Below, one piece after another: positions 44,957 through 52,626 of a DNA stretch of 64,000 nt (within the stretch, counting starts at the first letter, position 1; the number at the start of each line of letters is the position of its first letter). The stretch lies in the NCBI GenBank assembly GCA_046318115.1, contig JBKCVA010000148.1, forward strand, positions 12,456 to 76,455, in the 5' to 3' direction. The translations under genes and the position numbers were made by a program. Source of the DNA: Aquimonas sp046318115. GTDB taxonomy: Bacteria; Pseudomonadota; Gammaproteobacteria; Xanthomonadales; Xanthomonadaceae. Under the pieces are notes generated by a model. The model was not told the DNA's origin. It worked only from the letters and a program-made list of their open reading frames with translations, and searched no databases.

Positions 44957-45313
44957 ATGCGCACGTTCCCACGCCTACTGACTTTGCTGCTGCTGTCCGC
45001 GCTGTATGCGCCGACCAGCCTGGCCCAGAGCGAAGCGCCCGCGCCGCCCGCGGAAGAAGCGCCGATTCCGCCCAAGCTGCCCAACCTGCCGAGCGAGGAG
45101 TCCGCGCCGACGGTGAACATCCGCCGCGACGAGAAAACTGGCGATGTGATCGAGGAGTACCGCACCAACGGCCGCCTGCAGATGGTCAAGGTGACCCCGC
45201 AGCGCGGCAAGCCCTACCAGATCATCGACACCAACGGCGACGGCAAGCTCGACTCGCACGACTACGAAGGTGGCGTGCGGCCGGTCTACTGGACCCTGTT
45301 CGAGTGGAATTGA
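44957..45313 (+). CDS. DUF2782 exported protein
   Basis: A 118-residue protein with a signal peptide (LLTLLLLSALYAPTSLAQ), a proline-rich linker and the DUF2782 core: VNIRRDEKTGDVIEEYRTNGRLQMVKVTPQ, then YQIIDTNGDGKLDSHD, which resembles an EF-hand-like calcium loop, and WTLFEWN at the end. The family is periplasmic and of unknown function and is regularly found divergent from polA. The ATG at 44957 is chosen because it directly precedes the signal peptide. Confidence 0.85.
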   Translation: MRTFPRLLTLLLLSALYAPTSLAQSEAPAPPAEEAPIPPKLPNLPSEESAPTVNIRRDEKTGDVIEEYRTNGRLQMVKVTPQRGKPYQIIDTNGDGKLDSHDYEGGVRPVYWTLFEWN

Positions 45314-45329
45314 GCCTCGCCTGCTGCAG

Positions 45330-45514
45330 CCCATAAGGTCGGCCCTGACCTCCATGAGCTCGATGGCGGGCCCCCCCACTCGCGGTGCCGGTAATTCGCT
45401 CTGCATCACCGCTCCGCCGACGCGCCCGGCCTGGGCTCGATCGCCGTGGCCTACGATCGGCTGTGGACATGCCCGGCAGGTATTGAGCTCTGCTGGGCCA
45501 AGGCCCACCCTATG
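45330..45514. repeat. degenerate REP-like pair in opposite orientation
   Basis: CCCATAAGGTCGGCCCTGAC (from 45330) and a reverse copy, GGGCCAAGGCCCACCCTATG (to 45514), face each other across 140 bp. Both have drifted from the intact copies elsewhere. The 295-bp gap shows no other feature. Confidence 0.55.
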
Positions 45515-45608
45515 CGCCTGTTCCATGCCTGAACCGTCTGCGCCGGATGTCGCCAGCGAACGTCCGGTGCTTCCCGCGCCACCCCTCTGTGAGCCGACCT
45601 GACAGCCC

Positions 45609-46217
45609 ATGATCGATGCCCTGCATTCCTTCGGTCTTGCGGCCGCCCAGCTGCGCCCGCTCGGTCTTGCCCTGCCGCTGTGGCTGCTGGCGCTGATCGG
45701 CCTGCTGCTGGTGGCGATGCCGCGCACGCTCGACGCTGTCCAGCGCTGGCTCGGTGCTGCCCTCGTCGGGCTGACCCCGCTGGTGGTGCTGCTCTGCTTC
45801 GGCCTGGTCGCCGCCCGCTACGGCTTTGGCAAAGGCTCGGTGGCCGTGCAGGAGGCCATGCTCTGGCTGCATGCCTGCGTCTTCATGCTGGGCATGGCCT
45901 GGGCCCTGCGGCATGACCGCCATGTGCGCGTCGATGTCCTCTACGCGCGCTTTTCGGCGCGCACCCGGGCCTGGATCGAGGTCGGCGGCCATCTGCTGCT
46001 GCTTTTGCCCTTCGCTTTGTTCCTGCTGTGGATCAGCCTCGACTATGTCGCCGCCAGCTGGCAGGTGCGTGAGTCCTCGCGCGAGCCCGGCGGGCTGCCC
46101 GGCCTGTTCCTGCTGAAGTCGCTGATCCCGCTGAGCGCCTGGCTGCTGGCGGTGCAGTCGCTCGCGCTGTGCGTGCAGCAGTTGCGCGCGGCGCTGAAGC
46201 CCGGAGCTGCGGCATGA
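45609..46217 (+). CDS. TRAP transporter small permease (DctQ family)
   Basis: A 202-residue protein with four hydrophobic helices plus the DctQ signature region: QEAMLWLHACVFMLGMAWALRHDRHVRVDVLYARFS, followed by WIEVGGHLLLLLPFALFLLW. It forms the small membrane subunit of a sodium-driven tripartite transporter for organic acids or similar solutes. Its stop overlaps the start of the large permease. The length and the SREPGGLP loop fit the larger DctQ subgroup associated with four-carbon acids, mannitol or aromatic acids. Confidence 0.88.
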   Translation: MIDALHSFGLAAAQLRPLGLALPLWLLALIGLLLVAMPRTLDAVQRWLGAALVGLTPLVVLLCFGLVAARYGFGKGSVAVQEAMLWLHACVFMLGMAWALRHDRHVRVDVLYARFSARTRAWIEVGGHLLLLLPFALFLLWISLDYVAASWQVRESSREPGGLPGLFLLKSLIPLSAWLLAVQSLALCVQQLRAALKPGAAA

Positions 46218-47593
46218 GCGCGCTGCTGGTGCTGCTGCTGGTGCTGGCCCTGTGCCTGGGCCTGATGCTTGGCTTTCCGGTGGCCTTCACCCTCGGCGGC
46301 GTGGCCCTGCTGTTCGCTGGCATCGGCATCGCGCTGGGCGTGTTCGATGCGGCCTTCCTCGAAGCTTTCCCGAACCGTATTTTCGGGATCATGGGCAACG
46401 AAACCCTGCTGGCGGTGCCGCTGTTCGTGTTCATGGGGGTGATGCTGCAGCGCTCGAAGATGGCCGAAGACCTGCTCGAAACCGTGGCCGCGCAGTTCGG
46501 ACGTGCGCGCGGCGGGCTGGTGTTCGCGGTGCTGCTGGTCGGCGCCCTGCTGGCGGCGTCGACCGGCATCGTCGGCGCCACCGTGGTCACTCTCGGCCTG
46601 ATCGCCCTGCCGACCATGCTGCGCCACGGCTACTGCCCGCGGCTGGCCTCCGGCGCGGTCTGCGCCTCGGGCACGCTCGGGCAGATCATTCCGCCCTCGG
46701 TGGTGCTGGTGCTGCTGGGCGACCAGCTCGGCTCGGCCTATCAGCAGGCTCAGCTCAAGCTCGGCAACTTCGCTCCGCAGACGGTTTCGGTCGGCGACCT
46801 GTTCGCCGGGGCGGTGGTGCCGGGCCTGCTGCTGGTGGTGCTGTATCTGATCTATGCCGCCTGGGTGGCCTGGCGGCAGCCGCAGCGTGCACCGGCACTC
46901 GATCCTTCGGCCCTGCCGCAGCGCAGCGGCGCTCAGCTGCTGCTGGCGGTGATTCCGCCGGTGCTGCTGATCGTCTGCGTGCTGGGCTCGATCCTGTTCG
47001 GCTACGCCACGCCGACCGAGGCCGCCGGCGTTGGCGCGGTTGGCGCCAGCCTGCTGGCGCTGCTGCGCGGCCAGCTGGATCTCGACTGCCTGCGCCACGT
47101 CTCGCGCGAGACGGTGATGATCACCGCGATGGTGTTCGCCATCCTGGTCGGCGCCGCACTCTTTGCTCTCGTCTTCCGCGGTTTCGGCGGCGATGACCTG
47201 GTGCATGACCTGCTGACCGGATTGCCCGGAGGCAAGTGGGGCGCCATCGTCGCGGTGATGCTGCTGATGTTCCTGCTCGGCTTCGTGCTCGACTTCATCG
47301 AGATCGTGTTCGTGGTGGTGCCGATCGTCGCGCCCGTGCTGTTCCTGCTCGGCGTCGATCCGATCTGGCTGGGCGTGATGATGGCGGTCAACCTGCAGAC
47401 CAGCTTTCTGACCCCGCCCTTCGGCTTCGCCCTGTTCTATCTGCGCGGTGCGGTGCGCGAGGGGCTGGCCACCGTCGACCTGTATCGCGGCGTGCTGCCC
47501 TTCATCGCCCTGCAGCTGCTGCTGCTGCTCGTGCTGGCGCTGTGGCCCGAGCTTGCGACCTGGCTGCCGGGTGAGCTGGCGGCGCGCGGCTGA
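46214..47593 (+). CDS. TRAP transporter large permease (DctM family)
   Basis: The protein has 459 residues from the ATG that overlaps the DctQ stop (ATGA). It has about twelve hydrophobic segments and the DctM motifs GFPVAFTLGG, GNETLLAVPLFVFMG, ASTGIVGATVVTLGLIALP, GTLGQIIPPS, TPTEAAGVGAVGA and TPPFGFALFYLRG. It is the substrate-translocating subunit. No DctP-type periplasmic binding protein is encoded in the flanks, so the binding protein must be elsewhere or this pair is an orphan. Confidence 0.92.
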   Translation: MSALLVLLLVLALCLGLMLGFPVAFTLGGVALLFAGIGIALGVFDAAFLEAFPNRIFGIMGNETLLAVPLFVFMGVMLQRSKMAEDLLETVAAQFGRARGGLVFAVLLVGALLAASTGIVGATVVTLGLIALPTMLRHGYCPRLASGAVCASGTLGQIIPPSVVLVLLGDQLGSAYQQAQLKLGNFAPQTVSVGDLFAGAVVPGLLLVVLYLIYAAWVAWRQPQRAPALDPSALPQRSGAQLLLAVIPPVLLIVCVLGSILFGYATPTEAAGVGAVGASLLALLRGQLDLDCLRHVSRETVMITAMVFAILVGAALFALVFRGFGGDDLVHDLLTGLPGGKWGAIVAVMLLMFLLGFVLDFIEIVFVVVPIVAPVLFLLGVDPIWLGVMMAVNLQTSFLTPPFGFALFYLRGAVREGLATVDLYRGVLPFIALQLLLLLVLALWPELATWLPGELAARG

Positions 47594-47630
47594 GCCGACT
47601 CGCAGCGTGTGAAAAAGCTGACACGCCGTA

Positions 47631-47654
47631 GCGAAGGCCTCCCTGGGCCTTCGC
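47631..47654. terminator. possible hairpin terminator after the TRAP permease genes
   Basis: A perfect nine-base-pair stem GCGAAGGCC/GGCCTTCGC with a six-base loop lies 38 bp after the dctM stop. No T-tract follows, so it may act with Rho or only protect mRNA. It lies between convergent genes. Confidence 0.35.
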
Positions 47655-47777
47655 GGCAAGGCGCGGTGCGTGAGTTCAAGGGAATTCGGCGAGCGAGTGA
47701 CGGCGGAATTCGCGTAGCGCGCTGCCGCCACGGGCGGCCAGAGGCGGCCGCAGCAGGCGGAGCGTCCCCACACGCTT

Positions 47778-48338
47778 TCAGGCGCGACCGCCTTCGCCGA
47801 TCAGGATGCGCGCGCTGAAGTCCTGCGGCGTTGCCGCCGCAAGGCTCAGGGCGTGTCGATCCAATGGGGCGAGCCCGCGCCACTCCCCGGACAGTGCCCG
47901 CAGCTCCACCAGCACCCGCACCAGCCGGGCGAACTGCACGGCGATGCCGGCATACAGCTCGGCGGCGGCGCGACGCGCTTCGTCGGCGAGCTGGCGGAAG
48001 GCACCCTGGCCCAGCTCGATGTAGTAGCGCTGGCTGACCTGACGCCGCAGCGCCAGCTCGGGGTACAGCCCGGCGATCAACAGGCAGCGCTCGCCGACAT
48101 CCTGCAGGGCCAGGCTGCGCTGGGCGCTGCCGGCGGTGTGCAGCGCTTCGAGGTAGGTCAGCGCCATCGCGGGTTCGGCCAGGCCGGTGCTGCCGAGATG
48201 CCGCATCAGGGTGAACACCAGCCAGCTCTCGCTGTTCTCATCGAGCTGCGCGCCGCAGCGCTGTTCGCCCTCGCGCACCAGGTCCTGCCACAGCGCGGTG
48301 GCGTTGATCGCGGTGATGATTGACTCGTTGCCGTGCAT
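47778..48338 (-). CDS. hypothetical protein, helical
   Basis: The protein has 186 residues from the ATG at 48338. It is soluble and predicted largely alpha-helical (ALWQDLVREGEQRCGAQLDE, QVSQRYYIELGQGAFRQLADEARRAAAELY). No catalytic motif, signal peptide or membrane segment is visible. The sequence is coherent, with protein-like composition over its whole length, so it is probably a real conserved gene. It is divergent from the AmpE-like gene. Function unknown. Confidence 0.65.
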   Translation of the reverse strand: MHGNESIITAINATALWQDLVREGEQRCGAQLDENSESWLVFTLMRHLGSTGLAEPAMALTYLEALHTAGSAQRSLALQDVGERCLLIAGLYPELALRRQVSQRYYIELGQGAFRQLADEARRAAAELYAGIAVQFARLVRVLVELRALSGEWRGLAPLDRHALSLAAATPQDFSARILIGEGGRA

Positions 48339-48546
48339 GCCGGATTGCCCTTGCCTCATGCCCGTCGACAGACATACGCAAAGTGCGAGCCGCAGTCACG
48401 CCAGCACTCATCCCCCGTGGCTGCCAACAGGCTCGCGCGCTACGCCGGCGTAGGGTTGCGGGCTGCCGCCTTTTGCACCACGCTCCCTGCGCTCCGCGAC
48501 GTCCGCGCGCTGCGTCCGCGTCGCTCCCCACAGAGGAACCCGAACG

Positions 48547-49491
48547 ATGTCTGCTGCGCTGGTTGCCGTAGTGCTCTCGCTGGTGCTCGACCATCTCGCG
48601 CCCGCCGCACAGCGGCTGCGCCAGCATGACGTGGCGGGCGCGCTGCTGCGCGACGCACTCGAGGGCCTGGGGCGTCAGCCGAGTCTCGCCGGCCGCTGGG
48701 GCTGGCTGCCTGCACTGGCCCTGCCCCTGCTGGTGCTGGCGGCGCTGCAGTGGCTTCTGTCCGGTTGGCTGTATGGCCTGCCGGGCTTTCTGATGCAGCT
48801 GGCCGTGCTGTTCCTGTGCTGGGGCCCGCGTGACCTCGATCTCGACGTCGAAGCCGTGGCCTCGGCGCCGGATGCGGACGCGCGTCGGCAGGCTCTGGTG
48901 GAACTGAGCGAGGGCGGCGTCGACAGCGCGCCTTCTGGCACGCCGCTGGTCCACACCGTATTCCGCCAGGGCCTGTCGCGCTGGTTCGGCGTGCTGTTCT
49001 GGTTCCTTCTACTGGGTGCCTTTGGCGCGCTGATGTACAGGCTGGCCCAGCTTGCAGCCCGCGAACGCACGGCTGCACCCGAAGCCCAGCAGGAGCCACT
49101 TCGCCGGTTCGCCCTGCTGCTGGACTGGGCACCGGCGCAGTTGATGTGTCTCGCGCTGGCGCTGGCCGCGCATTTCGACGCCGTCCTCGCGGCCTGGCGG
49201 GACTGGCATGCCGGCCGCGGCCATGGCTGGTTCGTACTGGATCTCGGGTTTCTTGATGTCGCGGCCCGTGCCAGTGTGCGCGAGGAACTGATCGAGGAAG
49301 CGCTCGACGAAGGCCTGGCCCCGCCGCTCGACGCGGAGCTCGATGCCGCCGAGGCCAGCCTTGCCAGCGCCACCGAGATACCGGCCGGCGCTCTGCGCGA
49401 ACTGCGTGACGCCATGAGTCTGGTGTGGCGCGTTCTTCTGGTCTGGTTGAGCGTGCTCGCGCTGTTCGTGCTGGCCGGTTACGTGGGTTGA
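48547..49491 (+). CDS. AmpE-like regulatory membrane protein
   Basis: A 314-residue inner-membrane protein with hydrophobic segments near residues 50-95, 140-165 and 290-312. It has the AmpE-family features LCWGPRDLDLDVEA, VHTVFRQGLSRWFGVLFWFLLLGAFGALMYRL and LLDWAPAQLMCLALALA. AmpE is linked to beta-lactamase and cell-wall-recycling signalling in enterobacteria and pseudomonads, with an unclear mechanism. Here ampD is not next to it. A cobalamin-synthesis CobD relationship is distant and less likely. Confidence 0.8.
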   Translation: MSAALVAVVLSLVLDHLAPAAQRLRQHDVAGALLRDALEGLGRQPSLAGRWGWLPALALPLLVLAALQWLLSGWLYGLPGFLMQLAVLFLCWGPRDLDLDVEAVASAPDADARRQALVELSEGGVDSAPSGTPLVHTVFRQGLSRWFGVLFWFLLLGAFGALMYRLAQLAARERTAAPEAQQEPLRRFALLLDWAPAQLMCLALALAAHFDAVLAAWRDWHAGRGHGWFVLDLGFLDVAARASVREELIEEALDEGLAPPLDAELDAAEASLASATEIPAGALRELRDAMSLVWRVLLVWLSVLALFVLAGYVG

Positions 49492-49537
49492 GCAGGCGGC
49501 GGGCGGCCGCGTCTGGCCGCGCCCGCTTGAGCCCGGC

Positions 49538-49726
49538 TCATTCGTCCGGGCTTTCGATGAGCGGCGCCGGCGGCGCCGCCTTCAAGCGGCCGTTGCGGCG
49601 CAGCGCGTCACGCAGCACGTACTCGATCTGCGCATTCAGCGAGCGCAGCTCGTCGTCCGCCCACAGCTGCATGGCCTCGATCACCTCGGCGCGAATCCGC
49701 AGCGGGTAGGCCTTTTTCTCGCTCAT
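49538..49726 (-). CDS. Arc-like ribbon-helix-helix DNA-binding protein
   Basis: A 62-residue protein whose first half fits the Arc/MetJ ribbon-helix-helix fold: a beta strand KAYPLRIRAEV followed by two helices, EAMQLWADDELRSLNAQIEYVLRDALRR. It should bind DNA as a dimer through the strand. It follows the SPFH-protein gene by 6 bp on the same strand, so both are in one operon. A 17-bp palindrome just upstream of that operon is its natural candidate operator. Confidence 0.85.
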   Translation of the reverse strand: MSEKKAYPLRIRAEVIEAMQLWADDELRSLNAQIEYVLRDALRRNGRLKAAPPAPLIESPDE

Positions 49727-49732
49727 TGCCGT

Positions 49733-50590
49733 TCAGTACAGGCTGCCGGCGTTCAGCACCGGCTGCGGACCACGGTCGCCGCAGAGCACCACCAGCAGAT
49801 TGCTGACCATGGCCGCACGGCGCTCGTCGTCGAGCTCGACGACCTTGCGCTCGGCCAGCTTGTCCAGCGCCATCTCGACCATGCCCACCGCGCCCTCGAC
49901 GATGCGCGTGCGCGCGGCGATCACCGCGTTGGCCTGCTGGCGTTGCAGCATGGCCTGGGCGATCTCGGCCGAGTAGGCGAGGTGGCTGATGCGCGCTTCG
50001 ATCACCTCGACGCCCGCCTGCTCCAGCCGCGCCTGGATCTCCTCGGTCAGATGCCTGGACACCTCGGTGGCATGGCTGCGCAGGGCGATATCGCCATCGT
50101 TGTGCGGCTCGTAGGGATAGCTGCTGGCCATCGCCCGCAGCGCAGACTCCGACTGGATGTGCACGAAGCTCTCGTAGTCATCGACGTTGAACACGGCCTC
50201 GGCCGAGTCGACCACCTTCCAGACGATGACCGAGGCGATCTCGATCGGGCTGCCCTCCAGCTCATTCACCTTGAGCTTGCCGCTCTCGAAGTTGCGCACG
50301 CGCAGGGAGACCTTGCGCTTGGCGAAGAAGGGGTTGTTCCAGCGTAGGCCGGTGTCCTTGACCGTGCCGACATAGCGGCCGAACAGGCTCAGCACCGCCG
50401 CCTGGTTGGGTTCGACCATATACAGGCCGAACAGGGCAAACCCGAGCCCGAGGAACGTGAGGCCCATCAGGACACCGAGTGGCCCGGTGCGCACGCCCGC
50501 CACCCCGAGCACCACGATGGCCAGCATGCCGGCGAGGATCGCCAGCAGCGTGGGAATACCCGACAGCGATTTGACCGGCAGCTCTTTCAT
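49733..50590 (-). CDS. SPFH/band-7 domain membrane protein
   Basis: The 285-residue protein has an N-terminal pair of hydrophobic segments (LLAILAGMLAIVVLGVAGV, GVLMGLTFLGLGFALFGLY). An SPFH domain follows (EPNQAAVLSLFGRYVGTVKDTGLRW, VSLRVRNFES, IASVIVWKV), then a coiled-coil region (AEIAQAMLQRQQANAVIAARTRIVEGA). Such proteins form large ring-like membrane scaffolds. A strong ribosome-binding site, AAGGAGGA (50595-50602), precedes the ATG. No NfeD partner is present; the only neighbour in the operon is the ribbon-helix-helix protein. Confidence 0.9.
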   Translation of the reverse strand: MKELPVKSLSGIPTLLAILAGMLAIVVLGVAGVRTGPLGVLMGLTFLGLGFALFGLYMVEPNQAAVLSLFGRYVGTVKDTGLRWNNPFFAKRKVSLRVRNFESGKLKVNELEGSPIEIASVIVWKVVDSAEAVFNVDDYESFVHIQSESALRAMASSYPYEPHNDGDIALRSHATEVSRHLTEEIQARLEQAGVEVIEARISHLAYSAEIAQAMLQRQQANAVIAARTRIVEGAVGMVEMALDKLAERKVVELDDERRAAMVSNLLVVLCGDRGPQPVLNAGSLY

Positions 50591-50616
50591 GGCGTCCTCC
50601 TTGGGTGCGTGAGGAC

Positions 50617-50633
50617 GATATCAGTCTGATATC
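50617..50633 (-). promoter_or_regulatory. perfect palindrome, candidate operator of the SPFH-RHH operon
   Basis: GATATCAG-T-CTGATATC is a perfect 8+1+8 palindrome starting 27 bp upstream of the SPFH start codon. Its position relative to the ribosome-binding site fits a repressor site over the promoter. The downstream ribbon-helix-helix gene is the likely regulator. Confidence 0.65.
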
Positions 50634-50671
50634 AGAAACCGCAAGTGCCGCCGCGGGGCGAGGCCGGGGGC

Positions 50672-51157
50672 TCAGCGGAGCCGTGGCTCGGCTTCAAGCG
50701 CGAACGCGATTCCGCCCTTGGCATTGACCGCGGCCCCTCGCCCGGCGCCGGGCAGGGGGAGGTGCACGAACAGTGGGTCCTCGCTGTCGGCCGACAGCGG
50801 CAGGGCGAAATGCAATCGGCCATCGATGACCGCGCCCTCGCTGCTGCCGTGGGCGCTGGTCCACTCGCAGGGCTCGTCTCCGATCTCGGGACAGATCGCC
50901 GGGCCGGTCGACCACTGAACGCTGGCGGTCGTTTCGTCCGCGCTGTGCCAGACCTCGATGTCCAGCGCGCGCGAAGCACCGAGCGTAGGCAGCGCCGGAT
51001 GCGCGCGCCGCAGCGTCCACTGACCGTGCCAGACGCCCGCAGCGCTCCCGGTCGCGCCCTCCTTGGCGCTCTGAATATGCTCAGCCGGCGCGTAGCCAAG
51101 GCAGCTTGCGGTGGCCACAAGGGCCAGCAACAGGCCGTAGAAAGGATGCGCGCGCAT
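50672..51157 (-). CDS. exported hypothetical protein, possible lipoprotein
   Basis: The protein has 161 residues from the ATG at 51157. The N-terminus MRAHPFYGLLLALVATASCLG is a signal peptide ending in a possible lipobox (TAS-C, not ideal). The rest is a beta-rich domain (AGVWHGQWTLRRAHPAL, LDIEVWHSADETTASVQW, GRLHFALPLSADSEDPLFVHLPLP) resembling a small beta-sandwich that compares treated and reference values. Two cysteines (CPEIGDEPCEW) may form a disulfide. No family was recognised. Confidence 0.6.
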   Translation of the reverse strand: MRAHPFYGLLLALVATASCLGYAPAEHIQSAKEGATGSAAGVWHGQWTLRRAHPALPTLGASRALDIEVWHSADETTASVQWSTGPAICPEIGDEPCEWTSAHGSSEGAVIDGRLHFALPLSADSEDPLFVHLPLPGAGRGAAVNAKGGIAFALEAEPRLR

Positions 51158-51248
51158 GTCCGGGTCTCCGTGGCGGACCGCAGGGTTCAGGTCCCGTCGG
51201 AGATACGCAGGTCGAGTCGAAACGCGGACACGCCGCGCACCATCGCCA

Positions 51249-52544
51249 CTACTCGAAGCCGTCCGAGAAGATCTGCGCCACGCGGTCGACATCGGCGACA
51301 ACGAAGACATCGGCACTGCCATTGGTGTCGTTCGCCACGATGTCGGTGGCGGCTGTCGAGAACGCCATCAACGCTCCGTTGTCGCCCATCGCGTGCGCGC
51401 TCTCGGTGATGCCGTTGCTCGGGTTGCCCGCGCTGCCGCCACTCAGCAGGAAGAGGCTCGCTGGCCCACGGAACAGCCACGCCTGGCGACCGCTGCCCGG
51501 GCTGTCGGAGCAGAGGAAGCTGACATCCCCGCGATTGGACACCGTGGGCACGCTGCAGGCGAAACTGTTGGGCGGCGTCGGAATGGCCAGCAGTTGGCCA
51601 GTGCTGCGGTCGAGTCGGAACACGCCGCTGTGCGTTCCGGCGATGAGGTTGGTGGCGAAGCTGCGGAAGGCCACGTAACGGCCGTTGCGGGAGAGACTGG
51701 GTTCACTGCTGCTGTTGTTGCCGGCCTGGCCTTGAGCGTTGAGGCTGAGGACGGTAGTGGTCTGGGCGATGCGGTCGCGCAGATGGATCTGGAAGGCCGA
51801 ATTGTCCGGGATCGACGTGAGATTGCCGCGGGCGGCGAACACCGCATAGCGCGCGTCTCCGCTCAGGCTGGGCATCGAGTGCTCCACGGCACCTTCGGCG
51901 ACCTGGACGCCGCTGTTGCTCAGCGACAGTCGCTGGGTGGTTCCGGTGTCCATGTCGGTCAGCAGCAGGTCGGCGAGCCCGTTGGTGTCGTTGGGCACCT
52001 GGTTGCTGGCCTGGCTGTAGTAGGCGATGTAGCGGCCGTCGTCGGAGACGGTCGGATAGCGGGCCTGGCCGTTGATCAATCCGTTCAGCCCGTTCGATAC
52101 CCGACGTGTGGTCTGGCTGACGCGGTCGCGCAGATACAGGGTGAGAAACTGCGGCTGATCGACGCCGAGGATGTTGCTGGCAAAGCTGCTGAAGGCCACG
52201 AAGCGGGCGTTGCCACTGAAGGCCGGATGCACCGCATTGCCGTTGCCGCCCAGACCGTTGGGTGCCGCACTGATCAGCTCCAGGGCGTCGGTGACCACGT
52301 CCTGCACGTAGATCTGCGACGCGCCAGTCTGGTGATCCAGTCCCAGATTGCGGGCCTGCGTCGAGTAGGCGATCAGCAGGGCCCCGTCGTGTACTGCCGG
52401 GTACTGGACCGTGCCGTCAGGCTGGTTGCCGCTGCTGCCGGTGATGCGGAAGAGGCCGAGGTTGCCGGCGCAGGCCAGCGGCGCGCTGACCGCGAGCGCC
52501 AGCGCGAGCAGCAGGCGCTGCGAAGGAAAACGGATCATGCTCAT
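51249..52544 (-). CDS. secreted TolB-like beta-propeller protein with C-terminal FSDGFE tail
   Basis: A 431-residue paralogue of the protein encoded at 1057-2352. It has a signal peptide (LLLALALAVSAPLACA), an N-terminal GLFRITGSSGNQPDGTVQYP block and repeated blades (SGNARFVAFSSFASN, SDDGRYIAYYSQASN, SRNGRYVAFRSFATN). It ends with VAQIFSDGFE. Identical length, fold and tail in two distant copies suggest a gene family spread around the chromosome. It is followed on the same strand by the exported hypothetical protein and preceded by a beta-helix protein with the same tail. Confidence 0.75.
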   Translation of the reverse strand: MSMIRFPSQRLLLALALAVSAPLACAGNLGLFRITGSSGNQPDGTVQYPAVHDGALLIAYSTQARNLGLDHQTGASQIYVQDVVTDALELISAAPNGLGGNGNAVHPAFSGNARFVAFSSFASNILGVDQPQFLTLYLRDRVSQTTRRVSNGLNGLINGQARYPTVSDDGRYIAYYSQASNQVPNDTNGLADLLLTDMDTGTTQRLSLSNSGVQVAEGAVEHSMPSLSGDARYAVFAARGNLTSIPDNSAFQIHLRDRIAQTTTVLSLNAQGQAGNNSSSEPSLSRNGRYVAFRSFATNLIAGTHSGVFRLDRSTGQLLAIPTPPNSFACSVPTVSNRGDVSFLCSDSPGSGRQAWLFRGPASLFLLSGGSAGNPSNGITESAHAMGDNGALMAFSTAATDIVANDTNGSADVFVVADVDRVAQIFSDGFE

Positions 52545-52626
52545 GGCGCGGACTCCCGGGCGCGGTGCGGCCCTCTCACCGCGACTGACGAGAATGCGCG
52601 CCGTCGCGTGTCAGCCGGCCAGCCGC

